DNA of 64,000 bases from UBA8190 sp003453695 (GTDB lineage Bacteria; Actinomycetota; Acidimicrobiia; Acidimicrobiales; UBA8190): NCBI GenBank assembly GCA_036796975.1, contig DAIRBY010000001.1:88282-152281 (forward strand). The letters are read 5' to 3'. This document shows, in pieces, positions 53,001 to 61,334 of the stretch. The translations under genes and the position numbers were made by a program. The notes beneath the pieces were generated by a model. It did not search any database, was not told the origin of the DNA, and saw only the letters and a program-made list of their open reading frames with translations. The stretch's first letter is position 1. Each line of letters opens with the position of its first letter.

Positions 53001-54181
53001 TCCTCGACACCCCGGCTGTCGGACGACTGGACGGCGGCAGCGGGCCACCCGACCTGGTGCTCGGCACCGACGAGGAGTACGGCTGCAACCCCGCCACCGT
53101 CCCGGGAGCCGGGCTCGCCCTCGTCGCCGGCGAGCCCAACTGCGCCATCAGCGTGGTGAACGCCGTGAACTACGGCCTCGACGCCCTGGCCGGCGGGTCG
53201 GGTCTGCTCAACCCGGCCAACAGCCAGCTCTACGCCCTGGCGCCCACCGGCACCGACAGCGCGCCGGCGGGATCGACGGCCGGCTGTGCCCGGGGCTCGG
53301 CCCAGCCCGACGCCTGCGCCATCCTCCCTGGTTGGCCGGCACCGATGGTCGACCTCGACGCCGGACTGCTCCCCGACGTGGCCGACGGCACCACGGCAAG
53401 CCCGGCCCTGGCCGACCTGTCGGGCAAGGGCCAGCTGGACATCGGCGACATGACGTCGGTCGGCCCCGCCTACATCTACACACCTTCGGGACAGTCGTAT
53501 CTGGGCACCGGCCCCGACGGCGAGCCGATCACCCTGTCCATGACGGCGCCAGGCGCCCTGTCCAACTCGCACGACCTGCCCAGCATCCCGGCGCTGGGCA
53601 TGCCCGTCTTCGCCCCTTTGGGCCCTCTGGCTCCGGGGACGAGCTTCGTGGCCCCGGCCTCGTCGTTGGGTAAGGCGCTCGACGCGGCGCTGCCGGCCCA
53701 GCAGTACGGCAACGACAACCAGCTCGACGCCTGGAGCCCGCAGACCGGAACCATGCAAGCGGCCTTCCCGCAGGTGATGAACGACCTGCAGTTCTTCGAC
53801 CAACCCATCGTCGCCGACGTCGGTGGCGCCTCGGCCGGCCCCTACGTCGTCGAGGGAAGCGCCAACGCCGACGTGCGGGCCATCAACGCCGCCGGCCAGG
53901 AGGCACCCGGATTCCCGAAGTTCACCGGAGACTGGATCGTGAACAGTCCTTCCTTCGGCACCTGGGGAACGCTGCCCGACCAGGTGGTGGTGGCGGGCAG
54001 CCGTGACGGAGACCTGTTCGTGTGGTCGACGCCCACACCGTCCACGGCGTCGAGCGGACCGTGGCCCCGCGAGCACCACGACCTCCAGAACACGAGCAAC
54101 CTGGACGACGCGCCGAGCGCCGCCCCGGCGAGCGGCCTGTTGAACCCGCTCACCGGCGTCGACGCTGCGGGCGAAAGGTAG
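50030..54181 (+). CDS. Large secreted subtilase-like protein with C-terminal FG-GAP-like repeats
   Basis: 1383 residues, with signal peptide (MAMQGPRARRAHLGRAS then hydrophobic core to ~40). The peptidase S8-like domain has Asp174 in VIAITDSGIEW and His323 in YGHGTGEAEDA. The oxyanion position reads AAD (411-413) rather than AGN. The Ser region is a degenerate SSEATGK around Ser475 rather than GTSxAxP, so activity is uncertain. From ~770 there are propeller-type repeats (GDLNGSGPDVVAS, ADLSGNGQLDVVVSS, ADLSGKGQLDIGD). ATG with GGAGG upstream. First of three exported proteins. Confidence 0.8.
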   Translation: MAMQGPRARRAHLGRASLSLVLASAALLAVVSGSNTATAVTDSTVTAASTSPAPPVPADTSRPAGCPASNGDPNTANDGAAQSATGSVPWPPVPAGVAPEDYAAYLHTAPVGGRPERPANWANGGGDWKLTSARSTSAQVSENPQELCGVKGNSVDTAWETTTGRPDTVIAITDSGIEWCDTPVVDKVHLNEGALPYPENAQGLTKPQLEAAGQSFADSDPYDLDGSGVVNVAQYASDPRVTGYTSSDYGGLFCGKFMSPEDLIRTFGNSASPWYYPVAGSGATASEQPPYPGQRPAGFTEAIAGWNFVDDTNDPYDDVLYGHGTGEAEDATAAADSVGEVGACPDCTVLPIRVGESFIAEGNAFAQGVLFAVDSGASVLQEALGTIDITTTAAQAIAYANSHGVPVISSAADEEAEHHNEPGDLPGTIVVNSSTQGLTQGSTSLYNPPSYLYLNGCTNYGANVAVTVESASCSSEATGKTGGITGLIQSESKNLVASGALTAYPNLRTVSGQPVGLSSTEVRELIEMSADPVDFHTPVVPTAADASTTLPEPPDNNAVVFPYLTTRYPSQPGYDMYTGYGRIDAATILSWMAQGKVPPEASFGEMQWFQTYDPARQSVEVPLFGAAVRTPGLPYTWELQYGVGTQPGNDDWYDVTGGSGTGGPGAAPLSQTVTLAPSLLKQIASRLPSSDNGIGPGGTPQPDAPAFTLRLVVTDAHGLVGMDRRTEYLQHDPTLLTAAAVQPAQGPGTNPVTELATGFGGSVDAAPTLAPIAKGGNALVVPTADGTVHAYVPSTSHGQTTLQELKGWPVTTNELPGQSEISANEAAYTSGAVTAVPHCSIVGGVAVGDLNGSGPDVVASDICGYVYAWSADGTLLPGFPVRTDPSFSQDPAPFASTSAGQNYAADPRDPNNRLLPGILGAPALADLSGNGQLDVVVSSLDRHVYAWTPTGQTVPGYPVLVVDPSVVGGVDPASNHITFKPGVNVQMGSMILDTPAVGRLDGGSGPPDLVLGTDEEYGCNPATVPGAGLALVAGEPNCAISVVNAVNYGLDALAGGSGLLNPANSQLYALAPTGTDSAPAGSTAGCARGSAQPDACAILPGWPAPMVDLDAGLLPDVADGTTASPALADLSGKGQLDIGDMTSVGPAYIYTPSGQSYLGTGPDGEPITLSMTAPGALSNSHDLPSIPALGMPVFAPLGPLAPGTSFVAPASSLGKALDAALPAQQYGNDNQLDAWSPQTGTMQAAFPQVMNDLQFFDQPIVADVGGASAGPYVVEGSANADVRAINAAGQEAPGFPKFTGDWIVNSPSFGTWGTLPDQVVVAGSRDGDLFVWSTPTPSTASSGPWPREHHDLQNTSNLDDAPSAAPASGLLNPLTGVDAAGER

Positions 54182-54188
54182 CGCTGGC

Positions 54189-56687
54189 GTGCACCGGAGG
54201 GTCGGGCGGGTCCGGATCTGTCTGCCCGCGCTGGCGGCCGCGGGGTTGGTGTGCCTCGTGCTCCCCGCGCTCTCGGCCGGCACCACCCAGCTGACCGACT
54301 CGGCCGGCGGCTTCCAAACAGGCGCGGCCGACGCCGATGCCACTCCCCCCGCCCTCGCCACTGCCGAGGGCCAAGCACTCGACAAGGCCGAGTTCGTCCC
54401 CGTGTGCGGCACGTCCGAGGCACAAATCGCCCAGCTGTGGCCGGGCAGGCGCCTCTTCGCCTTCACCGAGCCCTACCGCGACCTCTTCGGTGCCGCCCAG
54501 TACGTCCCGGGCGACCCGTACTGCGACGCCGACGGTTCGGGACGCTACGAGGCGCCGTACATCGCCGGCGGTTCGGGCTCCAACCGCTGGCCCGAGACCT
54601 CGGCCGACCCGGCCACCAACGGCGGCCTCGACCTCACCGATCCCGTCACCGGGCAGACGGCGTCGCCGGATCCGGTCGGCGTCCACGCCGTGGTCTTCGA
54701 CGTGGGCGGCGCCCGGGTGGCGGTGGTGAGCGTCGACTCCATCGGCGCCTTCGACAGCACCTTTCAGCAGATCAGGGACGAGGTGGCCAAGGTCGACCCC
54801 GACATCGCCCCGAACGACATCTTCTTCTCGTCGACCCATGACGAATCGGCTCCTGACCCCATCGGGCTGTGGGGCCCGGACCTGTCCCATGAACCCGCCC
54901 CCGTGAACCAGGCCAACGGCGCACTCCCCACCTCGGTGGCCTCCGGGGTGGACAACTTCTACATGGACTACCTGGTGCACAAGGCGGTCGCGGCCATCGT
55001 GACGGCCGACCGCCAAGTGGCGCCGGCCGTCTTGAAGGTGGTCACAGCCCGCATGCCGTCCAACGCCCAGTCCTGCTGGTCCTCGTACCCGTACGTGGAC
55101 ACCGCCCTCATGCCGGTGATGCAGGGCGTCGACACCGCCACTGGCAAGGTCATCTTCACCCTCGTGAACGTGGGAACCCACGACGAGACCCTCGGCTTCT
55201 CGGGGAATCCGGCCTACACCCGCATGCTCAGTGGGGACTGGACCGGTGTCATGACCGAGGACCTCGAGCAGCACTACGGCGGGGTGGGGATGGAGCTGGC
55301 CGGCCTGGTGGGGAGCGTCGAGACCCCGGCGGTGTACCCACCCCTCGACAGAGCCGGCACCCAGCTCCAGCCCACGAGCGGCGTCTACGAGAACACGAGC
55401 GGCCTGCCCGATCCGACGCTGCTGCCCCAGGTCCCCGGAGTTCCCGGGGCCATTCACGGCGTCCCGGGCAATCCCACCAACGGCTGCTCCAGTGTCTATC
55501 CCGAACCCCTCTCCGCAAGCGGAGCCCGCCTGGCACCCATCACCGACGCCCTCGACTTCCAGGACGTCTACGCAGCCAGTGTCGCCACCCAGGCGGCATC
55601 CGCTCTGGCCGGCGCGTCGGTGACAACGGTCAGCCCGGCGTCCGTGGACCCCCAGACCTCATGGATGTGCGTGGAGCTCGAGAACGAACAGTTCGCCGCC
55701 GCCTTCGGGGCCGGGCTCTTCCCGGGCCGCCCCGCGTACGCCGATCCCAACTGCACGGTGGGGGCCAGCCTGGGGGGCACCGTGACCGGGCCCACAGCGG
55801 GAACCACGCCGGGGACGATGCACCCGCCCACGATCCCGCTCTACCTGGAGACCGAGGTGGGGGTGCTCAGCCTGGGCCCGATCCAGATCGCCTACTCGCC
55901 CGGCGAGGTCTTCCCGTTCACCGAGGTGGGTGGATCTGTGGACGACGCCCAGATGCCGTTCCCCACCAACTGTTACCGGCCCAGCCCGGCGGCGCCGACC
56001 GATCCCTCGAAGGCCGACTACACCTGCGGCAGCGAGCTCCCCGACACCCCCATGGTGAGCGCCGAGATGACCACGCCGTATCGGTTCCTGGCCGGCCTGG
56101 GCGAAGACATGATCGGCTACCTCTTCCCGCCCGGGAACTTCGTGGGCTCGGTGTCGGAGACGCTCGAGTCCCCGTGGAACGTGTACGAGGACACCACCAC
56201 CGCCGGTCAGAACGGCGTGGACCGCTTCGGCCACGGGCATCCCGACGATTCCGAGAGCGTGGGCCCTTACGCAGGCCTGTCGGTCACCACTGCGCTCAGC
56301 CGCCTGCTGTCGGCCGACGGCACGGGCGACCGCGTCCTTCCCGGGCTCTACGTCGACTCGGCCGGGCACCGCTGTGACAGCCCGTTCCCCGCTGCCGCCG
56401 TCACAACCGGCGACGCGGCGGGCTCGTGGGTCACCGGTTGCACCGGGTTCACCGGAGCGGTGGGCGTGGAGGTGGTACAGGGCGCTTCGGCCATCACCAT
56501 CCCGGTGGGCGCCGGCGGAGCGAGCTCCTGGGCCACCTACTTCGCCACTGCGGACACCGGCACGCCGGCCACGGCCGGCAACCCGGCCTACCCCTACTCC
56601 ACCGCCACCCGGGGCGTGATCCTGAACGGAGCACCACTCCTCGTCGACGTCTTGTCGGGAGCCGACGATCTGGGAGGGCTGTCCTGA
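54189..56687 (+). CDS. Secreted neutral/alkaline ceramidase-like protein
   Basis: 832 residues with an N-terminal signal (VRICLPALAAAGLVCLVLPALSA). The N-terminal-domain motif FFSSTHDESAPDPIGLWGP (~212-230, His217) and FTLVNVGTHDETLG resemble the zinc-binding region of neutral ceramidases, which hydrolyse the amide bond of ceramide. Other zinc ligands could not be placed with confidence, and length and insertions differ from the family. Eight bases after the subtilase-like stop; GTG start. A general extracellular amidase or esterase is also possible. Confidence 0.62.
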   Translation: MHRRVGRVRICLPALAAAGLVCLVLPALSAGTTQLTDSAGGFQTGAADADATPPALATAEGQALDKAEFVPVCGTSEAQIAQLWPGRRLFAFTEPYRDLFGAAQYVPGDPYCDADGSGRYEAPYIAGGSGSNRWPETSADPATNGGLDLTDPVTGQTASPDPVGVHAVVFDVGGARVAVVSVDSIGAFDSTFQQIRDEVAKVDPDIAPNDIFFSSTHDESAPDPIGLWGPDLSHEPAPVNQANGALPTSVASGVDNFYMDYLVHKAVAAIVTADRQVAPAVLKVVTARMPSNAQSCWSSYPYVDTALMPVMQGVDTATGKVIFTLVNVGTHDETLGFSGNPAYTRMLSGDWTGVMTEDLEQHYGGVGMELAGLVGSVETPAVYPPLDRAGTQLQPTSGVYENTSGLPDPTLLPQVPGVPGAIHGVPGNPTNGCSSVYPEPLSASGARLAPITDALDFQDVYAASVATQAASALAGASVTTVSPASVDPQTSWMCVELENEQFAAAFGAGLFPGRPAYADPNCTVGASLGGTVTGPTAGTTPGTMHPPTIPLYLETEVGVLSLGPIQIAYSPGEVFPFTEVGGSVDDAQMPFPTNCYRPSPAAPTDPSKADYTCGSELPDTPMVSAEMTTPYRFLAGLGEDMIGYLFPPGNFVGSVSETLESPWNVYEDTTTAGQNGVDRFGHGHPDDSESVGPYAGLSVTTALSRLLSADGTGDRVLPGLYVDSAGHRCDSPFPAAAVTTGDAAGSWVTGCTGFTGAVGVEVVQGASAITIPVGAGGASSWATYFATADTGTPATAGNPAYPYSTATRGVILNGAPLLVDVLSGADDLGGLS

Positions 56688-59600
56688 CCAAAGGGTCGCC
56701 ACGGCGGGAGCGGACGTCGAGCGGGCCGGGCGCGCGCACATGGCGCATCGGGCAGGCGGGCATCGCTGTCGTGGTGGCGGCGGTCGTCGTGGCCTCGGGC
56801 GTACCCGTTGCCCTCGCCCAACCCCGGTCCGGCACCGCCAAGGCGACGACAGCGGTCAGCGGTGGGCCGGTGGCGCACGCCAGCGGGACCGGCGGCGCGG
56901 TCAAGGTGGCCGCCTTCAACAGCGAACCGGTGGTGCTCGAGGGCAGCGCCTTCCCGGGCTGGACGTCCGGGCCCGAGGCCACCGCCCGGCCGCCGCAGAC
57001 CCCCACGGACTACGACGTGTACAACAGCCAGGGGACGATCCTGTCGCCTCTCGGGCTGCAGAGCGACTGCTACCAGAGCGACCCACGGCCCGACGTCAAC
57101 GGCCAAGTCGACGCCGAGCACGGCGACCACAGCTGCTTCCAGGGAAGCAACTCGCCGGTGCGCACGGTGTTGAAGGGCGTTCCCGCCCAGAGCCTGCTCG
57201 GTTACCGCTGGGATCCGAAGACGTCGAGCTTCGTCCAGATCCCCTTTCAGGTCGACACCATGTGGCAGCACTACCTGACGAACAACGCGTCTGGATTCGC
57301 CTTCTACTCCGGTGCCGACCAGATGCTCACCTACACCTTCGACTACGAGCCCTTCCTCTTCACGTCGAATGCCCCGTTCGACCCTTCCAATCCCACGGGC
57401 GTGTGCCTGGCGCAGCCACCGGCCGGGCAGCCCGACACGACGGCCGACCCGAACCGGTTCCTCATCGACACCGACCAACTGTCCTTCATGGCCCGGGACG
57501 CGGGGGCGGCGGCGCCCGCCTCGGCCGCCTTGCCTCAGGGCATCGTGTCTGCCAACCAGGTCCGCCTGTTCGACCCCCACACGGGGGTCGTCCGCTACGT
57601 CTACGTCATGGAATCGTCCATGACGACCTACCAGGTGAGCGGCATCAGCGTCACCGCCCCGACCGTGCTCCCCAGGTACACCGCCGGCGACTCTCCCTAT
57701 GTCCGTTACCAGGCGTTCGATCCGTTCTCCCACGGTTACCAGCCCTATGACGGCACCAACGCCTACGGCGTCGGGTCGGTACCCGTGGCCGACATGTACG
57801 CCTTCTCGCAGAGCAACTACAGCAACTACGGCAACGCCCCGGTGGGGCCGGTGTGCAACCTGGTCCGGCCCCCCGACAGCCTGAGCGCCACCCCGGCGGT
57901 GGTGCCTGTGGCGGGCCAGGGCTTCAGCGACTCGAGCGGCGCCTGGGAGCTCGACAAAGCGACCTATGTCCAGCGCCGCACTCTCGACATCGCCGAGGTC
58001 AGGACCCCGCGTTACGAGTTCAGCTATGGCGACCCGTCGCCGCAGACCACGGTCGACGGCCAGGTGGTGAGCGCGCCGCTGGCAGGGCGTTGGATCATGG
58101 ACGGCCTGTCGGTGTCCCGCGACGATTCCGGGCTCACCAGGGGCGGCTACGGCACCAGCCTGGTCGACCGCTTCAAGGGACGGGCCTTCCAGCAGGCGCC
58201 GGGCGGGGACACCCCGTGCTGCGGCTACGAGGACGAGCAGGTGAACTGGAACGGCTCGTCCATCACCATGGGGGTGAAGGTCGGCCCGGTGCGCGACATC
58301 CGCGTCACCTGGGGCTCGGATTCCGGGACCAACGTGACCCGCACCGACATCTTCTACGCCTATTCGATCGACCACGAGTACAACCTGCGGGTACACCCCA
58401 TCCCGCCGCTCGACGGCATCTACACCCAGTGGAACATGCACGCCGGAGCGGTGACCACCTACTACGACCCCGAGAACCCGAAGGGCGTGCCGGTCACCGG
58501 CATCAACCCCGTGCTGTACGGCGACACCAAGGACTTCCTGGGGCCGAGCGGCGTCTCAACGTCGAGCAACGACCGCCTCGGTCGGGAGGAGCAGGCGCTC
58601 AACGGCGGCAAGCCCCTGACCGCCGGCAATCCGAACCCGTCCACGTGCGGCGCGCCGCTACCGGTGTCGATACCCGAGGTGGGGTCTCCCGACGACTGCG
58701 TGTACGGCAGCTTCAACATCGGTGATGCCACCTTCTCGGGGCCGTCTCCCCTCCTGGGCTGGGAGGAGATGACCGGCCCGGCAGGCACGACGGTCGACAA
58801 GTGGACGATCCAGCAGGACTCCAGTCCCAGTCCGGGCGGGGCACAGGCCCTGGCCGAGGCCCAGCCGTACTACGTGGACGACTCGTGCTTCGACGACGGG
58901 ACGGGTGACTCCCCCGGCCCCCAGGTCGCCCCTCGCAACGTCGACCCCACCACGTGGGGGTTCGCCGACGAGGGTGGGAAGGCGGTGGCCGTGTCGCCGG
59001 CACCGGCGCCGGCGAACCGCTTCCTGGGCACGGTCGCCGATGACGGCACCACCTACGTCACCGACGCCTCAGCGGCGGTGGCATCGGCGCATCCGGGGAC
59101 GGCGAGCACCGACGACACCTTCGCCCGCCGGTGCTGGGACCACCAGGCCAACGGCACCGCCTACAACATCCCCGGCACGGCCACCTACGACGTCAACAAA
59201 CCGGCCCAGTCGCCCGACCCGGCGCCCGATCCTCGCTTCGGCCCACAGGGCGACGTGCGGTACTCCGAAGGCGATGTCGGCACTCACGGGCTGCACCTGC
59301 TCTTCACCTCCGACACCGACAACGCCGACCAGACCACGGCCGTCGACGAGGCCGACTCCGTCGACCACCAGGTGGTGCTGCCCCCCAACCAGAAGAACCT
59401 GGGCGGCGCCTACACGGCCGCCTTCACCGTTCCGGTCCTGAGCGTGGTCACGCCCTTTGGTGCCGGGTCGGTGCCGGCGCCCCAGCCCTATGTCGCCGGG
59501 TCCGGTGTGCCGTCGACCGCCGTGAGCGGCCCGGTCGGGAGCGGATCGTCGAACCCCGGTCCCGGCGCTCGACAGGGGTCGGTGACAAGCGGAGCGCCAC

Positions 59601-59770
59601 GCGTCGACCCGGTGTCCAACCCACCCGCGACCGCGCCGGCGGCACCGTCGGCACCGAACATCTCAGGAAGCGGCCCGGCAATTCCGGGCGCGCCGCTCGA
59701 TCAGCTCACCGGTGCCCAGCCGTCCGAGGCCCCCCGCCCCGGGGCCACCGCCATCACCCTCGTCCCTTGA
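56684..59770 (+). CDS. Large secreted protein of unknown function, apparent CTG start
   Basis: 1028 residues if it starts at the CTG at 56684, which overlaps the previous stop as CTGA. A GGGAGGG ribosome site ends five bases upstream, and no ATG, GTG or TTG gives an intact signal peptide. That peptide has an Arg-rich start (RRERTSSGPGARTWR), a long hydrophobic stretch (IAVVVAAVVVASGV) and VALAQ. The body is beta-rich and aromatic-rich (YDVYNSQG, GYRWDPKTSSFVQIPFQVDTM, CCGYEDEQVNWNG); the C-terminal ~100 residues are Pro/Gly/Ser-rich. No family recognised. Confidence 0.72.
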   Translation: MTKGSPRRERTSSGPGARTWRIGQAGIAVVVAAVVVASGVPVALAQPRSGTAKATTAVSGGPVAHASGTGGAVKVAAFNSEPVVLEGSAFPGWTSGPEATARPPQTPTDYDVYNSQGTILSPLGLQSDCYQSDPRPDVNGQVDAEHGDHSCFQGSNSPVRTVLKGVPAQSLLGYRWDPKTSSFVQIPFQVDTMWQHYLTNNASGFAFYSGADQMLTYTFDYEPFLFTSNAPFDPSNPTGVCLAQPPAGQPDTTADPNRFLIDTDQLSFMARDAGAAAPASAALPQGIVSANQVRLFDPHTGVVRYVYVMESSMTTYQVSGISVTAPTVLPRYTAGDSPYVRYQAFDPFSHGYQPYDGTNAYGVGSVPVADMYAFSQSNYSNYGNAPVGPVCNLVRPPDSLSATPAVVPVAGQGFSDSSGAWELDKATYVQRRTLDIAEVRTPRYEFSYGDPSPQTTVDGQVVSAPLAGRWIMDGLSVSRDDSGLTRGGYGTSLVDRFKGRAFQQAPGGDTPCCGYEDEQVNWNGSSITMGVKVGPVRDIRVTWGSDSGTNVTRTDIFYAYSIDHEYNLRVHPIPPLDGIYTQWNMHAGAVTTYYDPENPKGVPVTGINPVLYGDTKDFLGPSGVSTSSNDRLGREEQALNGGKPLTAGNPNPSTCGAPLPVSIPEVGSPDDCVYGSFNIGDATFSGPSPLLGWEEMTGPAGTTVDKWTIQQDSSPSPGGAQALAEAQPYYVDDSCFDDGTGDSPGPQVAPRNVDPTTWGFADEGGKAVAVSPAPAPANRFLGTVADDGTTYVTDASAAVASAHPGTASTDDTFARRCWDHQANGTAYNIPGTATYDVNKPAQSPDPAPDPRFGPQGDVRYSEGDVGTHGLHLLFTSDTDNADQTTAVDEADSVDHQVVLPPNQKNLGGAYTAAFTVPVLSVVTPFGAGSVPAPQPYVAGSGVPSTAVSGPVGSGSSNPGPGARQGSVTSGAPRVDPVSNPPATAPAAPSAPNISGSGPAIPGAPLDQLTGAQPSEAPRPGATAITLVP

Positions 59771-61092
59771 CCCCCTTGCCCGTCGACGACCCGCCGAGCT
59801 CTCAGTCCCAGCTCGAGCAGTAGTCGCTGATCGCCGTCGTCGATGCGCAATCCGGTGCGTTGCTCGACTTGCTGAAGCCGCGTCGCAAGGGTGTGGCGGT
59901 GGACACCGAGTGCGGCAGCCGCGGCCATGGCGTTGAGGCCGAGGTCCAGATACACCTCGAGGCTGGCGAGAAGCTCGCCTGCGTCGGCCCTGTCCTCCTC
60001 GAGGGGCTGGACGGCCAGGCGATAGAGGCTGTGGGCCAGCGCCGGGCTGTCGAGCAGCAGCAGCTCCGGCAAGACGTCACCGTACGAAACCACCACGCGC
60101 CCACCGCCCCGGGTGGCGGCGACGGCGAGTGCACGGCGCGCCTGGCCGTAGCCAGCCGGGACGCCGGCCAATCCTCCGACGCTGAGCCCGGCCCCGACGA
60201 GCAGGCGGTAGCCCGGCGGTGCGCTCAAGGCGGCGATGACGTGGCGCCACTGCTCGGCGTGCGGTGTCCAGTCGGCGCCGGCCTCCGGGACGGCGACCAC
60301 GAGGGCGCCGCCATGGACGCAGGTGAGCAGGGCGCGCCCCTGGACGCGCACCCCCTCGAGCGCCTCCTGCAGCACCTGGTGGATGCCCGTCATCTTCGGC
60401 TTGTGCGCGTCGACCCGCTCGCAGCGAACCACGACCAGGGTGTGCGGCACGTCCACGGGCCAACCGGCATCCTGGGACCGGCGAACCCCCTCACCTTCAC
60501 CCATCGATCCGTTCAATGCGGAGCGGAGGACCGATTCAGGCTCCGAGTCGGCTCTTGCGAGCCGTTCGTGGTGGAAGGCCTCGCTCACCACGACCGTGCT
60601 CCGCGTCATGGCGGCCAGGAGCACCGTGCGCACGTCTGGACCGATCAAGTCACCCGCCGGCGCGGGCAACCGGACCAGCTCGTCCTGCACCGCCTCCCAG
60701 GCGACGAGAAACGAGGCATTGCACACGTCGAGCATGTCTCCGAGCCTGACGCCGGCCCGGGCCAGTTCGGCGGCGAGCCCCGCCAGGGCGCTGAGCTCAT
60801 CTGCACATTCCGCCTCGGTTGCCTCGCCCGTGGCAGCGGCGCGAAGCAGGTACAACAGCTGCTCGGTGGCCGCCTCGGCGGGCTCGAAACCGCTCAAGGA
60901 GCCCTGGCGACCCCCGTGACCGGCCAGAGCCACGTAGGCGCCGGCCATCTCCCGCGCCAGGACGTCGAGCCGGGCGGCCAGGTTGCCCACCAGGCACTGC
61001 CGGGCCCGGGCTGCCTCCTCCAGGTCGGCGGGTCGTCCCGTGGTCGGGACCGTCGTGGCGAAGGCACCAGGGTCCTGCCCCTGCACAAGCAC
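59701..61092 (-). CDS. PucR/CdaR-family transcriptional regulator
   Basis: 463 residues. The C-terminal HTH_30 domain is clear: LLASLEVYLDLGLNAMAAAAALGVHRHTLATRLQQVEQRTGL (~385-426). A central GGDEF-related fold (GALVVAVPEAG, YRLLVGAGLSVGG) and an N-terminal helical RsbRD-like part precede it. GTG start with GGAGG four bases upstream. Its 3' end overlaps that of the convergent secreted-protein gene by 70 bases. Effector unknown. The 242-base divergent interval to the sigma gene shows no clear motif. Confidence 0.88.
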   Translation of the reverse strand: MLVQGQDPGAFATTVPTTGRPADLEEAARARQCLVGNLAARLDVLAREMAGAYVALAGHGGRQGSLSGFEPAEAATEQLLYLLRAAATGEATEAECADELSALAGLAAELARAGVRLGDMLDVCNASFLVAWEAVQDELVRLPAPAGDLIGPDVRTVLLAAMTRSTVVVSEAFHHERLARADSEPESVLRSALNGSMGEGEGVRRSQDAGWPVDVPHTLVVVRCERVDAHKPKMTGIHQVLQEALEGVRVQGRALLTCVHGGALVVAVPEAGADWTPHAEQWRHVIAALSAPPGYRLLVGAGLSVGGLAGVPAGYGQARRALAVAATRGGGRVVVSYGDVLPELLLLDSPALAHSLYRLAVQPLEEDRADAGELLASLEVYLDLGLNAMAAAAALGVHRHTLATRLQQVEQRTGLRIDDGDQRLLLELGLRARRVVDGQGGQGTRVMAVAPGRGASDGWAPVS

Positions 61093-61334
61093 GTGGCCTC
61101 CGATCTGCCCCCCGCTCGAGTTGCCGGCTGCGGATCACCGCCCGGCACCACGAAAACACCCCGAAGGTGCGTCTCCTTCGCCGCCGCTGCCTGCGTGCTG
61201 AGGGCGTCACCGCCCCCACCGTTTGTGGCAACTCCCGAGCAATTGGGCAAGGCGGAGCCCCCAGGCACGTTCACCTCCACACAGACGACGACAGTACGGC
61301 CAGCCGGGCGGCGACCACTGGCGGAGGTAGGCGC

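Noticed and set aside
49964..54466. 1500-codon antisense open frame opposite the subtilase-like gene
   Set aside because: GC-rich DNA leaves long open frames on both strands. The plus frame has a signal peptide, S8 motifs and FG-GAP repeats, while the antisense translation is His/Gly/Arg-rich without motifs.
56594..58441. 615-codon minus-strand open frame opposite the unknown exported protein
   Set aside because: Translation is dominated by His, Arg and Gly as expected of antisense; plus frame has a signal peptide and ribosome site.
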